A stretch of DNA of 64,000 nt from Nothophaeocryptopus gaeumannii (lineage: Eukaryota > Ascomycota > Dothideomycetes > Mycosphaerellales > Mycosphaerellaceae), in the NCBI GenBank assembly GCA_031771865.1, contig JASISA010000041.1:806001-870000 (forward strand), given 5' to 3'. This document shows, piece after piece, positions 9,870 to 19,804 of this stretch. The position numbers were made by a program, and so were the translations under genes. A model generated the notes under the pieces. That model saw nothing but the letters and a program-made list of their open reading frames with translations, was not told where the DNA came from and did no database searches. Positions within the stretch are counted from its first letter, which is position 1, and the number at the start of each line of letters is the position of its first letter.

Positions 9870-10912
9870 GGCGGCGGACTATCTCGTCGAGTGAGGATGG
9901 GTCGTCATCGTCGTTGCGACTCAAGTTCGTCGCGACTGGTGAAGAATCTTGGAGCAAGTACAATGTCTTCAGTTCAGATAAGATGCCGTCGAGGAGGGAA
10001 GTGAACCTGAAAGACGTCTGTCTACCCAATGGCGTTCTGGCTACCTTAGTTGCCGTTGAATGATCGATGCAAAGGCGATCCGTACTGTATCGGGCTACTA
10101 TTAGAGTCAGTTACTCATATGCCCAAGATGTTAAAATTCTTAAAAAAGATTCAACATATGAAAGAACCAGGCAGTGTCAGTTACACAAGGAACGGGTAAC
10201 GAGAAATAAGAAAGTCCATATCCCGCGATATAACAGGCGCTGTAGGATGACAGTATGCCGCAGTAGCAAGGAAGTCCTCGGTGAGCATTCGATGCTGACG
10301 CCATCCATCTCTCCACCCCGGGATCGTGCATTGCGCTGGCAGGACTAGAGGCGATCTGTTCCGAACAATTACGCATTGCACGTTTTTGAATGACCGCATC
10401 ACATGCATGAAGATATCGGAGATACTGGAGATCTTTGATATTGCAAATAGATGTTATGAGGATGGAGAGAAGGCCGTGCAGATGTTGTTGAATTTGATCT
10501 GCCACGGCAACCACTCGGCATTTGAATGTCTGAACCATGGGATCAATTACACCCGCCACTGGTGAGCCCAAAGGGGACGAATCGCACTGCTCGATTTCTT
10601 TAATGATACTTTGAGTGCAGCATCAATCGTGCTTCCTGAATACATCTGCCAGTGTAAAGCTTCTGGACCAAAAGTATTTGCTTAAGGCATTAGAGCCTCC
10701 GCGAATTGGCCGGTCCTCCGACTCCTGTTAGTTCTGACCTGTGCGCATTTGGAGCTGAAGTCGGAGATGCCGTGGTGCAGCGGAGGGCATTGGATGCAAA
10801 TGTCCATCCCCTGCACAAGCACAGTTGACTGGTAATCGCGCCGCGTGCCCAACCCAACGGAGTTCATCTCCAGGAGTGTCGTACACAATAATATCCACAC
10901 CAGTCTTCTTTA
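9870..10912. other. Intergenic, no supported gene
   Basis: Divergent upstream region of the giant coiled-coil gene and downstream region of the INO80F gene. Short frames exist on both strands between 10140 and 10571 (for example 10326-10565 on +), but they overlap each other, lack recognisable domains and show no convincing splice continuation. The AT-rich stretch near 10100-10180 may be promoter. Confidence 0.5.
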
Positions 10913-11638
10913 TCACTGATTAACGGCCGTGAACCCTCCCCCAGCCTCCTTTTCCTCTTTCAAGTTCTTCCCATTCTGCTCCGCCCTCTCACCACCTCCA
11001 TTCTCCCCTCCGCTGGGCAGCCCTGTGGGCGGCGGCGGCCCATACGGACTCCCATGCGGCAGCGCAGGCGCCACAGTCGCAGGAGTACCTCCAAACCCCT
11101 CAACATAAACCGGCCTGCCATCTTCCCCAGTGGCATTCGCCTGAACCAACTGTCCATTCGGCCCGGGCACAAGCGCAGTCTGTCCCCCACTCACTCCCTG
11201 CCCAGAAGGCGTATATCCCACCGTCTGGAACGTATTTGCCGGAGGGGGCCCTGCACCTTGTCCACCACCATGTTGCCGTCTCCGCTTGTCCCTATACGGC
11301 CTATCCGGCGGCGGAGTCGTAATTCCCTCATCACCAGACCCATCGCTCCCATCCACATTATACTCCATTCTTTTTCGTAGTTCGTCTAGGAGGAAAGCGC
11401 GTTCGAGGCGCATTTTCATTATGGATCGGTCGAGCCGTACGCGACGGATTTTGGCTTCGTCGTTGGACGTTTCGACTTCGTTGAGGCGGCGTTTGAGCTG
11501 GATGCATTTTCGGTAGTATGCCTTTTCGACGGAGGGGGCGAGGGGGTGGAGGCGGGGAGGGATTGATCTACGAATTTATTTGTTAGGTGCGTCTTGAAGT
11601 GATGATGGGGGACGGGGTGTACCCGTTGGCGGAGGCAT
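10913..11638 (-). CDS. INO80 complex subunit F-domain protein (5' end unresolved)
   Basis: The continuous coding part runs from 11567 down to 10913. It opens with the INO80F-type helical motif: V-E-K-A-Y-Y-R-K-C, then I-Q-L-K-R-R-L-N-E-V-E, then I-M-K-M-R-L-E-R-A-F-L-L-D-E-L. This is followed by a Pro/Gly-rich disordered tail ending GGFTAVNQ. Family members are subunits of the INO80 nuclear chromatin remodeller. The only upstream ATG with good context (11638, CACAATG) begins MPPPTGTPRPPSSLQD in the same frame, but a TAA at 11578-11576 separates it from the domain. The region between looks intron-like: CCTAACAAAT, then TTCGTAG ending at 11568. However, both available GT donors give a phase one base off. 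So either an unusual splice, an undetected first exon or a sequence error is involved. The domain call is strong; the start is uncertain. Confidence 0.75.
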
Positions 11639-12314
11639 TGTGCCTAGGGCGCGATGTCGTTGGTCTCCAGTGGTGTGTCGCGGAAGCTCAAGAAGTTGAG
11701 TGTTTCGATAGTAATCCTTGAGCTCGTGCGTGCTTGTGCTTGTGTTGGATCAATGTGGTATGGTTTGGTGGTTGTCAGTGGAAGCCGCAGAGTCGCAGAG
11801 TCGCGGTCGCGCCAGCTAGCAGCAAGCGGGATCGTCACATGGTATGGCGCTGGAAAGCTTGGACCACAACCATGGATATTTTCATGCGGGCAAGCACGCG
11901 TACCACTAAAATGTCCGAGCGACATACCTCCGCTAGTTTGGAAAGCACATTGTCGAGTCACCAGACACTTTGGCCAGCGGTTCTGTCTTCGAGAAGGATG
12001 CAAGTTTACCAAGAAATTAATGCGGCGAAGTACTTCCATTAGTCTGCCCAGAACACTGAGACAACATACACAAGAAATGATCAAGCTTCACACCTGTCAC
12101 AGGATGTCCAGCTCGTGTAAGAAGCCAGTAACATTCACGAGAAAAAAGCAATCCGTTTTGATTCAAACTTGCTTTCTGTACAGTCCACGTCCCCTTTTGA
12201 TGCTCTTGAGACGCCGGGCTCACAGACATCGCGAGCTCTTTCATTTGGCGTATTGCAGTCTTGTCGCAAGAAAATGTGTCAAGCCACGCTATATCCGATC
12301 ACGATCCAACACAA
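11639..12314. other. Intergenic between INO80F and LPMO genes
   Basis: Both flanking genes lie on the minus strand, so this holds the INO80F promoter/5' leader and the LPMO 3' region. Frames here (for example 11644-12084 minus) show no domain and no coding-like composition. I see nothing else. Confidence 0.5.
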
Positions 12315-13251
12315 TCAAGCGCCATAGTGGCCATCCTCGCCAGTCTTCCCAGTAAACGCCTGTTTAGCCAGCATCTCCGTCTGACCGCAGCTACCTGTTG
12401 GCAACTCCAACGGATACATGCCATCGCCCTGAACCACCTCTGGACCCGGCTCTGGATACTTGAGTTCAGCGGTCGTGTGCGGTGTCTCGCAATCGTTGCC
12501 ATCATCAGCCACGAACATGAGTGGGCGCTTCGAGAAGGCAACGGAAGTGGACGTATCGCGCTGGCCGTTAGCTTTGTTCGTGGTGCAGGTCGGTGAGGCA
12601 ACGGTGCTGAGAGTCGCAACAGTAAACGAGGCGCCAGATCCCGTTGCGGAAAGCGATGCGGTAGGAGTCTTGTCCGAGGAGACGATGTTGACTGCGGCGC
12701 AGACCATGTTCAGCTCCTGCTCGCGATTGTACCAGACCCACGCGAAGATCTGAACACCTGTATCGAGATCACTAGGAACCCTAAACTCGAAGTTCTGCCC
12801 ATCAGGACCATTGCCATCGTCGCGATGTGGGCAGTTGCCCTCATAGGACGTGGCAACTCGGAAATTCTTGCCCTTGTCGGTAGAGAAGCCCACCTGACAA
12901 GAGCCGCCGTAGTGGTTGCCGATGCCAGAGACGTTCCAATTAGCAGTGGTGCCGGCTTCCCAGGTAGCAGTTGGCGCGCCCTGAGGCGTGCCGAGAAGCT
13001 TCTCGTAGCCGCGGCCTGCAGAATATCAGACTGGCTCTGGTACGGCAATTACTTTGATAGTACTTACAAGGATAGCTCCAGCGGTCGTTCTCCCCACAGC
13101 AGTCGTAGGGATACTCGAGGTACGGATCAGCCGCAGTCGTGCGGTACGGGTTGTTGGTCGCGTTGAAAGGAGCCGGATAGTTCAGGCTCATGTGGCCAGC
13201 TGCCTGGACAGCGAGGAGGGCAGCGCCCGTAAGGAAGATGAGGAAGCGCAT
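12315..13251 (-). CDS. Secreted AA11-like lytic polysaccharide monooxygenase
   Basis: Two exons: 13251-13068 and 13015-12315, joined across a 52-nt intron (GTAAGT...CTGCAG), giving 294 residues. Residues 1-19 are a signal peptide; cleavage before His20 exposes the N-terminal His that forms the LPMO copper brace. The second brace His is at about residue 96 in GIGNHYGGSC, and FAWVWYN carries the expected axial-region aromatic. The SLNYPAPFN start, the DCCGENDRWSYPC segment and the NFEFRVPSD/FAWVWYN stretch fit the chitin-active AA11 branch best (family knowledge). No carbohydrate-binding module is attached. Likely role: oxidative cleavage of chitin outside the cell or in the wall. The AA11 assignment, as opposed to a neighbouring LPMO family, is the less certain part. 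Confidence 0.85.
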
Positions 13252-14068
13252 GTTGACGGTCTGAGCGAATGTGATGTTGTGTTAACGAGCGAATGTCTTC
13301 TTCTTCTGCCAGAGAAGCAAGATGTGTGAAGGAGTGTCTTTGCAATGTGAAGGAAGCGAGGGAACCGTGTCTTAGTGAAGCTGGACAGGAGAAGGGCGGA
13401 ATTCGTGAAGGTGAAGTTCGCATGCAACGCTCAAAACGCTTTTCGCAGCAACGACAAATTCGACAAACGGGATATTTGCCTCCGCGAGCCTTACTACAGC
13501 TTTATAGGCATTGTACTATCTTGACCCTCATGGCAATTTGCAGAATCAAGTTGCGAGGCGGAGGACGAAGTGATGACCTGAGATGCGAGCTGAGCCAGTG
13601 GCTACGAGGTGTTTCGAAATCGACGGTTACACGAAGAAGGCTGCATCTTCTCTGTTCCTGTCTTGCTCCTAGCGCAAGGCCAGCGCCGCGCAGGAGTAGT
13701 GTTGTTCTGGTTTAGACAGTTTCAGGTCGCTTTCTCTCGTGTCAGCGAAATGCTTCTTCTGATGCTCTCGAGCGCCGCTCCGGACACTGTCAGATGGTCG
13801 CTCGAATGGGAACAATCTTAGGCAGACTGCAGTGAGTATGGAGGCAACAATGTGGAGGCGATGGAGATGGTCGGGAGATGGGATGAGGAAGAGAAGGCGA
13901 ACCAGGAAGTTCCTTGACCCCACGCGCATGCCCCAGATCTCCGCATCACACCTCGGCGTCGACAACATCACTGATAGATTATGAACATGCTGTAGCTATC
14001 CACCGCTTGGGGGCGCCTGAGGCGCATTCTCTAGACTATCCATGTTCTAATAAACACTCTGCAGGACG
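13252..14068. other. Divergent promoter region of LPMO and PP2C genes
   Basis: The shared upstream region of two divergent genes. Just before the PP2C start is a good intron 3' end (TTCTAATAAACACTCTGCAG, ending at 14064), so the PP2C transcript probably has a 5' leader intron or an extra small exon. No other gene is seen. Confidence 0.5.
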
Positions 14069-15790
14069 ATGCGACACAACGGCGTCCCCTTCTCCGTCCG
14101 CAATGCGCTCCACACTATCTTCGGCAGCTGTGAGGCATCCGTACGCCCGCAGTCCTCGTATTTGGCCGCATACCTAGGACGACGAGAGTTCCACGACTAC
14201 TTCGTGACGCATTTGCCTTCGACCTCCTTATCGCCTGACCGGAGCCATCCCACTTCGCACCATAAGCTTCCGCGATCCGATTCAGAACCACATTCCGGGC
14301 CGTCGCATCGTAGTTCAACGCAGCCCAGCGGGGTGGGACGAGAGACGACAGTGGTTCGAATCCCACTGAAGAGTGCGAAACACCACTTTGGCGCTGGAGT
14401 GGACAGAGGCAGCCGACCGTACAATGAAGATACATATCAAGCCGGCACAGTCGAGATCCCGGCGTTTGCAAAGAGGCAACCATTGAGCACTAGCGGCAAA
14501 CGATTGATCGAGACCGGAATCAGCGCTACGCGAGATACAGGAGATCCTCAAGTCTTCTATTTCGCTGTCTTCGATGGACATGGCGGGACTGAGTGCTCAG
14601 AGTTCCTGCGGGACAGGCTGCATGGCTACATCGAAGAGGCTGCCTTGCTGTTCGGCATGGAGAGCACGCTTCAGAAAGAGGAAGGGTCGGAGGAGTCAGA
14701 TATGGAGGGTGGTGTGATGGGTGAACAGGACGCAGAAGACTTGCAGAAGAGCATCGTGAGCCAGTGGAAAGAGACAGTGGGTGGCTACTTCAAGCGATTC
14801 AGGCCAGAATTCTTTCCAGCCCTGATTGACCCTGATCTGGGTGAAGAGCCACATGTCAAAGGCAACAGTTCGATCGAGACTGTACTCACATACGCCTTTT
14901 TGAAGGCCGACCTCGACTTCATGACAGCCCAAGCGGCTAAGCAGAGCGAAGATGCGAAGGCGCAGAAACGAGAGGAAAGCCTCCGCGACAAGGCGTCCGC
15001 ACACGATGATGACCCTGTCATGGGCGATAGGCCACTCAACGACAACGACATACTGTTTCACCCCGAACGCGAAGCTTCTCAGAATCTCAGTAACCGGCCT
15101 GCACCTCGTGGCTCTTCTCCGAACCTCGACACCGCTATCGGTGGCAACAAGCGTTTCAAAGGCGGCTCCACAGCCTCTGTCGCGCTGGTTTCCACGCCCA
15201 CTCCCAGCCCGTTCTGGAATCCTCAAAGTCCAAGCACCCTCATCGCTGCTCATGTTGGAGATACCAGAATACTCCTCTGCCGGACATCAGACGGTGCCGC
15301 CGTGCCGATGACATCAAATCACCATCCTTCCATGCCAACCGAGGCGCGGAGACTGCGTAGATACGCGGCTTCGTTCGTCACAGATAGCTTCGGTGAAGAG
15401 CGCGTGCTCGGTCTTGCCAATACTCGCGCTTTCGGAGACATTGGCAGCAAACGCATAGGCGTCTCAGCCGAGCCTCAGATCACGACAGCGCAACTTCCTC
15501 CAGCAGGCTACGCATTCATGGTACTGGTGTCAGACGGCGTCTCTGGCCACCTGGAAGATCAGGAGATCGTGGACATCGTCAAAGAAGCCAAGACGCCTGA
15601 CCAAGCAGCAAGAGACCTTGTAAGCTTCGCAGTGGAGACAGCCGGTGAAGCCGATAACGCCACCGCGCTTGTTGTCAGATTAGGTGGCTGGGAACGAAGA
15701 AGTGAAGGTGGCACTGGAAGTCTCGGCACAAAGGAGCAGAGAGATTATAGAAAACGAGAGGCGGATGATCCAAGGGCAAATCGACAGTAG
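14069..15790 (+). CDS. ptc6: PP2C-family Ser/Thr phosphatase, Ptc6-like (mitochondrial)
   Basis: Intact single-exon frame of 573 residues. PPM/PP2C metal-binding and catalytic motifs occur in order: PYNEDTY (118-123), FAVFDGHGGTE (DGHGG at 169-173), AAHVGDTRILLC, LANTRAFGDIGSK, LVSDGVSGH and DNATALVVRLGGW. The metal-ligand acidic residues are present. A long low-complexity insert between the DGHGG motif and the AHVGDTR motif, and the Arg-rich, acid-poor N terminus, match the Ptc6 group of fungi, which is mitochondrial and acts on pyruvate dehydrogenase and in mitophagy (family knowledge). The start lies five bases after a probable intron acceptor, so the true N terminus could be longer. Family is certain; the Ptc6 orthology is likely. 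Confidence 0.88.
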   Translation: MRHNGVPFSVRNALHTIFGSCEASVRPQSSYLAAYLGRREFHDYFVTHLPSTSLSPDRSHPTSHHKLPRSDSEPHSGPSHRSSTQPSGVGRETTVVRIPLKSAKHHFGAGVDRGSRPYNEDTYQAGTVEIPAFAKRQPLSTSGKRLIETGISATRDTGDPQVFYFAVFDGHGGTECSEFLRDRLHGYIEEAALLFGMESTLQKEEGSEESDMEGGVMGEQDAEDLQKSIVSQWKETVGGYFKRFRPEFFPALIDPDLGEEPHVKGNSSIETVLTYAFLKADLDFMTAQAAKQSEDAKAQKREESLRDKASAHDDDPVMGDRPLNDNDILFHPEREASQNLSNRPAPRGSSPNLDTAIGGNKRFKGGSTASVALVSTPTPSPFWNPQSPSTLIAAHVGDTRILLCRTSDGAAVPMTSNHHPSMPTEARRLRRYAASFVTDSFGEERVLGLANTRAFGDIGSKRIGVSAEPQITTAQLPPAGYAFMVLVSDGVSGHLEDQEIVDIVKEAKTPDQAARDLVSFAVETAGEADNATALVVRLGGWERRSEGGTGSLGTKEQRDYRKREADDPRANRQ

Positions 15791-16742
15791 TATTGACGAT
15801 TGCTGGTGAAGGACACCGCACTCCGAATGAAGTAGACTCTAGAGCATGCATACTGGGGAAGTAAATGAAGCACATACACATCCACAGAGTTCCTTTTGGC
15901 CCTTGTTGATGATGCTTCTACGGAAATGATGTGAAAAAGTGAAAGAAGACTCAACGAGAGAATGCGGCATGAGAATGTGTGCGAGAAAGTGTTGAATTGG
16001 TGATACCGTGCAGCCACAGTAATGGTTGGGAAGCGGCTACACAACTTCCAAAAGAAAAAAGGGAGAAGCAGCAAATGCACTAAGAGGTTGCAGAAGCAAA
16101 AAGAACAGACTGAAGTTCTTCAAGTTCAAACGACATATTTCACAAATTCGAACCTACAACAAGAATCACTCATACACAAACATCACTCACGTTTTACTAT
16201 TTCAACTGACCCACCAAGTAGAAGAAACCTCCATTCATATCGTTTCACAGCCACAGGAATGGAACCCATGGACGTTACGTTACTTTGATGTGTTGAGATA
16301 AAGAACCTGGAAGGGGACATCCAATTTATCAGAGTTCTTATTGGTGGAAGCAAGCTGAAGTTGAATTGATTATACGCGCAGGAGACTGGACTCATTTAAA
16401 GAAGAGTTAAGCAGAGTCGGGCGGAAACGGTATGAGGTTGGATTGGGAAAGATGGGAACTGGAGAGAAGGCTCATGTGAAAGTCTTGGCGGTTTCGCGAG
16501 AGGGGATGGCGAGGCATATCTCAAAACATATACACGAGTTAAGCTGTATGCGAGACACTGCAAGCAACTACTCGACACCAGAGGAGGGTTTCTGAAAGGC
16601 CTAGGAGCGCCGCGAAGCATTGGGAACGGAGACATGTTTGCTGGAGAGATCAGGCTGCCTTCTCCAAACATGCGTTAAATTACCGCTTCGCCCTGTCTAT
16701 CTCTTACAATCGAACAAACACCCGAGAAGGGACTTAGACATC
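15791..16742. other. Intergenic, AG/AT-rich, no supported gene
   Basis: Holds the 3' region of the phosphatase gene and the upstream region of the small coiled-coil gene. Only short overlapping frames without domain features occur. Confidence 0.5.
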
Positions 16743-17381
16743 ATGTCGATCGGACATTCCTCTTCAAGAGATCCCAGTGACGAATGGCAACAACAACCCT
16801 CTTCTGGACGTCAGCGATACCAGCACTGCCCATCCGCATGCGAGGACCAACCTCAACACCAGCAGCTTGACGAATCCTGTCTCACCGAACGCATGGAAGG
16901 ACTCCAAGTCGACTCTCCCACCCACCACCATCACCAGCCCTCATCCCCCGACGCCATGAAAACCGACTCGTCCTCCTCACCTCCCCAATGGCTAACCTCC
17001 TCTCCACCTCTCCTCACCCACCATTATCACCAGCATACTCCACCGACACCCACAACACCGCAGCAGTGGTCAGAGCATGCGTTCGCTCAGTATCAACTGA
17101 AAGAGGAACTAATCGAGCTGCATGACGAGAATGACGCTCTGCGAGAAGAACTTTGGGAGCTGCAAATGAAGGTCAACGCACGCGAGGAAGTAATTGCTAG
17201 GATGCAAGAAGACGGAAGGTTCTTTGACGTTCAATATCAGCAGCTCCTGCAGTCTTGTGATGAGTTCGCAAGGGAAAATGCGGAGTTGCGAAGGGAGATG
17301 GAGCTGTTGAGGAGCGGTGGCGGCGCGATGGCCAGTGCTGAAGTGATGGAAGGGGAGAGAAGGACAATTTCAATGGGTTGA
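16743..17381 (+). CDS. Small coiled-coil protein, function unknown
   Basis: A 212-residue frame from the ATG beginning MSIGHSSSRDPSD. An in-frame ATG at 16620 would add 41 residues of unlike composition, so the downstream ATG is preferred. The first 115 residues are His/Gln/Ser/Pro-rich and disordered. Residues about 120-195 form a clear coiled coil (LKEELIELHDENDALREEL, then MKVNAREEVIARMQEDG and FARENAELRREMELL). I do not recognise a family. The arrangement (disordered arm plus short leucine-rich coil) suits an adaptor or dimerising protein; this is inference. Confidence 0.55.
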   Translation: MSIGHSSSRDPSDEWQQQPSSGRQRYQHCPSACEDQPQHQQLDESCLTERMEGLQVDSPTHHHHQPSSPDAMKTDSSSSPPQWLTSSPPLLTHHYHQHTPPTPTTPQQWSEHAFAQYQLKEELIELHDENDALREELWELQMKVNAREEVIARMQEDGRFFDVQYQQLLQSCDEFARENAELRREMELLRSGGGAMASAEVMEGERRTISMG

Positions 17382-17538
17382 AAGCGACCAACATCGAAAC
17401 GTTGTCGCGGATGAGTCGTCGGTGAATTCAACTTTTCAATTCTGTCGTCGTATCACTCATCTCGCATAGATCAGTGGTGGGTATATCCCTCTCAATCACA
17501 AAGTGGCCAGCCGTGTCATCATGTCCTCATGCATATTC

Positions 17539-19275
17539 TCATATCGCAGGAGCCTCCCACCCCTCCCTTCTAATCTTCAATAAATTGCTCTGTTTATGCG
17601 GCAAAGCAACTTCTCTCTCCTTATAGAAACCGATTTGTTCGCAATATTGTTTGATCCTAATCAACGTTAGCGTGTCAGTCCTCGTGGGTGTAAAGCTTGA
17701 CGCTCACTTGTCATTATCCACCCTCGGCTCCATCATAATCGTACCCGTCCTCGGATCCGCCATCCAGCAATAGTGCAATAGAGCATTCATCCACACCTTG
17801 AAACGATGCTGCCCTCGAAACTCCTGCTCACCTACCAGAACATGCAGTCCACGATCCCAATCGCTTACGTCGCCTCCTAGATAGCCTGACAGTCGGTCTT
17901 CCTTAACCCAGTAGATTTCAAAGAATGCAAATGGCTTGCCATCAAAACATCCGATGACTGGCATTGAATGCCGAGATGTAAGCGCATGCTTCAGAAAAGC
18001 TTCTTGATGCGACCCCGGACCGTCTTCGCCCCATGCTGCCGAAACACGCGGCTCATTCATCCACTTGTGCAGCAGCTCTACATCCGTCAGACGCTGGGTC
18101 TCGGTATGGTTGGCAGCGTCATACACGCTGTTGACAGTAGGAACAGTGGAATCAGAATTCGAATTGTGATGTCGCAGTATGTCCCGTCCCGCAGTGAGCG
18201 ATCCCTCAGGCCCTGCCTGCGAGAAGGGGCCGACGTAGGTGATGGGTCGCTTGCTGAGAGATGCTACTCGCAATGTCAAGTACTGACCCAGACTCGGAAT
18301 GTATCGTATGTAGAACGTCTCGCCTTGTCGAGGTGGTTTTGGCCGAAGTGGATGTCGCACGTTATTCGTAAAAGTATACTGAAGTGGAGGAGGTGGGTAG
18401 TAAGTCGGGAGATGAGACGACGAGTGGAAGGGTCCTGGTGGAGTAGCCGCACGGTTCGCGAGGGTCGACTGAGTGGCTGCCGTCATGGCAAGGCTGACAG
18501 GGCCATCTTCAGCATGGATCCTGCTGTTGCGGTTGGGGCTTGCGGGTCGACTGCCTGCAGGACTGATTGATGGGAAGGGCGAGTTTGTCTGCATTGGTGT
18601 GAGGGTGAAGAGGTAGATTCTGGGATCCATTTGCCAAAAGCTCCGTCGTGAGACGAACATGTTTGTCCAACCTTCGCTGATGTTGGTGACGCCGTTGTCT
18701 GGATCCAGCCCGACTGTCGAATCCTCCGATGCAATCAAGCCCATTCGCTCCAGCTTCGGTAGCAGGTGCTTGCTGTTGAAAATACCCTCCCGGTTGATGT
18801 TGATCCTCCATTCTCCTCTTGGCTTGCCCGCGCCTGGCGTCTTTGCCGAAGCAGTCGTGGTCAATGCCCTATCTGGCTCTTGCTGGTGAAAGTACCAATA
18901 CAGGGTTGCCCAGAGCATCATGGCAATCTGGCGGGTGGGGCTCGTCGGGGGTCTGAACTCACTGGAGGCCGGGTTGGAAATGGAAGAGATGAACAGGTGG
19001 TCATTCTTCAAGCTCGGGCGTTTGAAGCGGTGTATGTTCTGCTTCTTGTAGGCAGGTAGTTCGGGGCGTGGTGTCGCATCCGGATCAGCTGCAGCGTCGG
19101 GTCGCAGGTTTTCGGTCTCGTTGTCGTCGTCTGCGCAGTTGAGGATAATGGTCCAGCCGGGAGGGAAGACATTGTGGTGAGTGTTCAGGTCGTTGGACTT
19201 GAAGTAGAGGCCGCCGAAGACTGGCGTGACGTTCAAGGTCTGTCCGTTAGGTAAGTGAACCAGTGATGGCGCCAT
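17539..19275 (-). CDS. Hydroxyornithine acyltransferase (SidF/SidL-like), siderophore biosynthesis
   Basis: Two exons, 19275-17708 and 17656-17539, around a 51-nt intron (GTGAGC...TTGATTAG with CTAAC branch); 561 residues. It acylates N5-hydroxyornithine to make hydroxamate building blocks of fungal siderophores (SidF: anhydromevalonyl; SidL: acetyl; family knowledge). The N terminus LVHLPNGQTLNVTPVFGG with FPPGWTIILN matches these enzymes. The C-terminal GNAT half has LLHKWMNEPRVSAAWGE, PFAFFEIYWVKEDRLSGYL, GLHVLVGEQEFRG and, in exon 2, IGFYKEREVALPHKQSN. The start chosen is the ATG at the family N terminus; an in-frame ATG 30 codons upstream adds an atypical segment. No PTS1 is visible. No NRPS, SidA or transporter lies nearby, so this copy is outside a siderophore cluster. 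SidF cannot be told from SidL by sequence reading alone. Confidence 0.87.
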
Positions 19276-19420
19276 GTCTTTCCAATGCACTCTTCCCCCG
19301 GCCGAGCATGCCTCCTCCGCCTGGGAGTTCAAGTAGCAATGTGAGCGTGTGAGGGTGTTTGGCAATCACAATAATGGCAAACCTTTGGCGAAGATGTCGA
19401 TGGAGCTCTCGTAAGTCAGT

Positions 19421-19450
19421 CTCGTCTCGTCTCCTCTCCTCTCCTCCCTG
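19421..19450. repeat. Polypyrimidine CT-rich tract in acyltransferase promoter
   Basis: Irregular CTCGT and CTCCT iterations about 150 bp upstream of the acyltransferase start (purine-rich on the coding strand). Such tracts are common in fungal promoters near transcription starts. No specific factor is implied. Confidence 0.6.
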
Positions 19451-19779
19451 CTTGCGCACTGGCTGGAGCAAGGTGCTCTCGGCCCGGCTGCTCTGCTCTG
19501 CTCTGCGGTCAAATCAAATGCCAGCTTCCACACTCATCGGGATAGCGACAGGACTACTATCTCGTGTCCTGTAAACAGCATCAAGTGAGCAATGCACAGT
19601 CAATGTGATGACCTATAGCTGTCACTTGAGAGGTGCCTAAGGCTCTCATAATAATGAAGAGCTCCTCGTCGGCCAAATCATAGTCACGAGCGGTTCATGG
19701 CGAGGCATCCCACGTCCACCTTCTCCATGCGGATGCCAGGAGATGGAATCGGTTGCCGTTCATTGGCGGTCGAGGTCGA

Positions 19780-19804
19780 GGGGTCGGGGGTCGGGGGTCG
19801 GGGG
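19780..19804 (+). promoter_or_regulatory. Four-tract G-quadruplex motif
   Basis: Four runs of 4, 5, 5 and 5 guanines separated each time by TC, a textbook quadruplex pattern with 2-nt loops. It lies about 505 bp upstream of the acyltransferase start and about 870 bp upstream of the gene at 20677. The regulatory role is inference. Confidence 0.6.

Noticed and set aside
9757..10118. Extra N-terminal exon for the giant coiled-coil gene
   Set aside because: The frame is open and partly protein-like, but it has no ATG and overlaps the accepted start in a different frame without a usable splice pair.
10140..10571. Minus-strand 143-codon frame and overlapping plus-strand 79-codon frame
   Set aside because: Mutually antisense, no domain, no splice continuation; neither can be preferred.
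14345..14366. tRNA T-arm-like sequence GTGGTTCGAATCCCACT
   Set aside because: It lies inside the Ptc6-like coding frame and no acceptor stem, D-arm or anticodon arm can be assembled around it.
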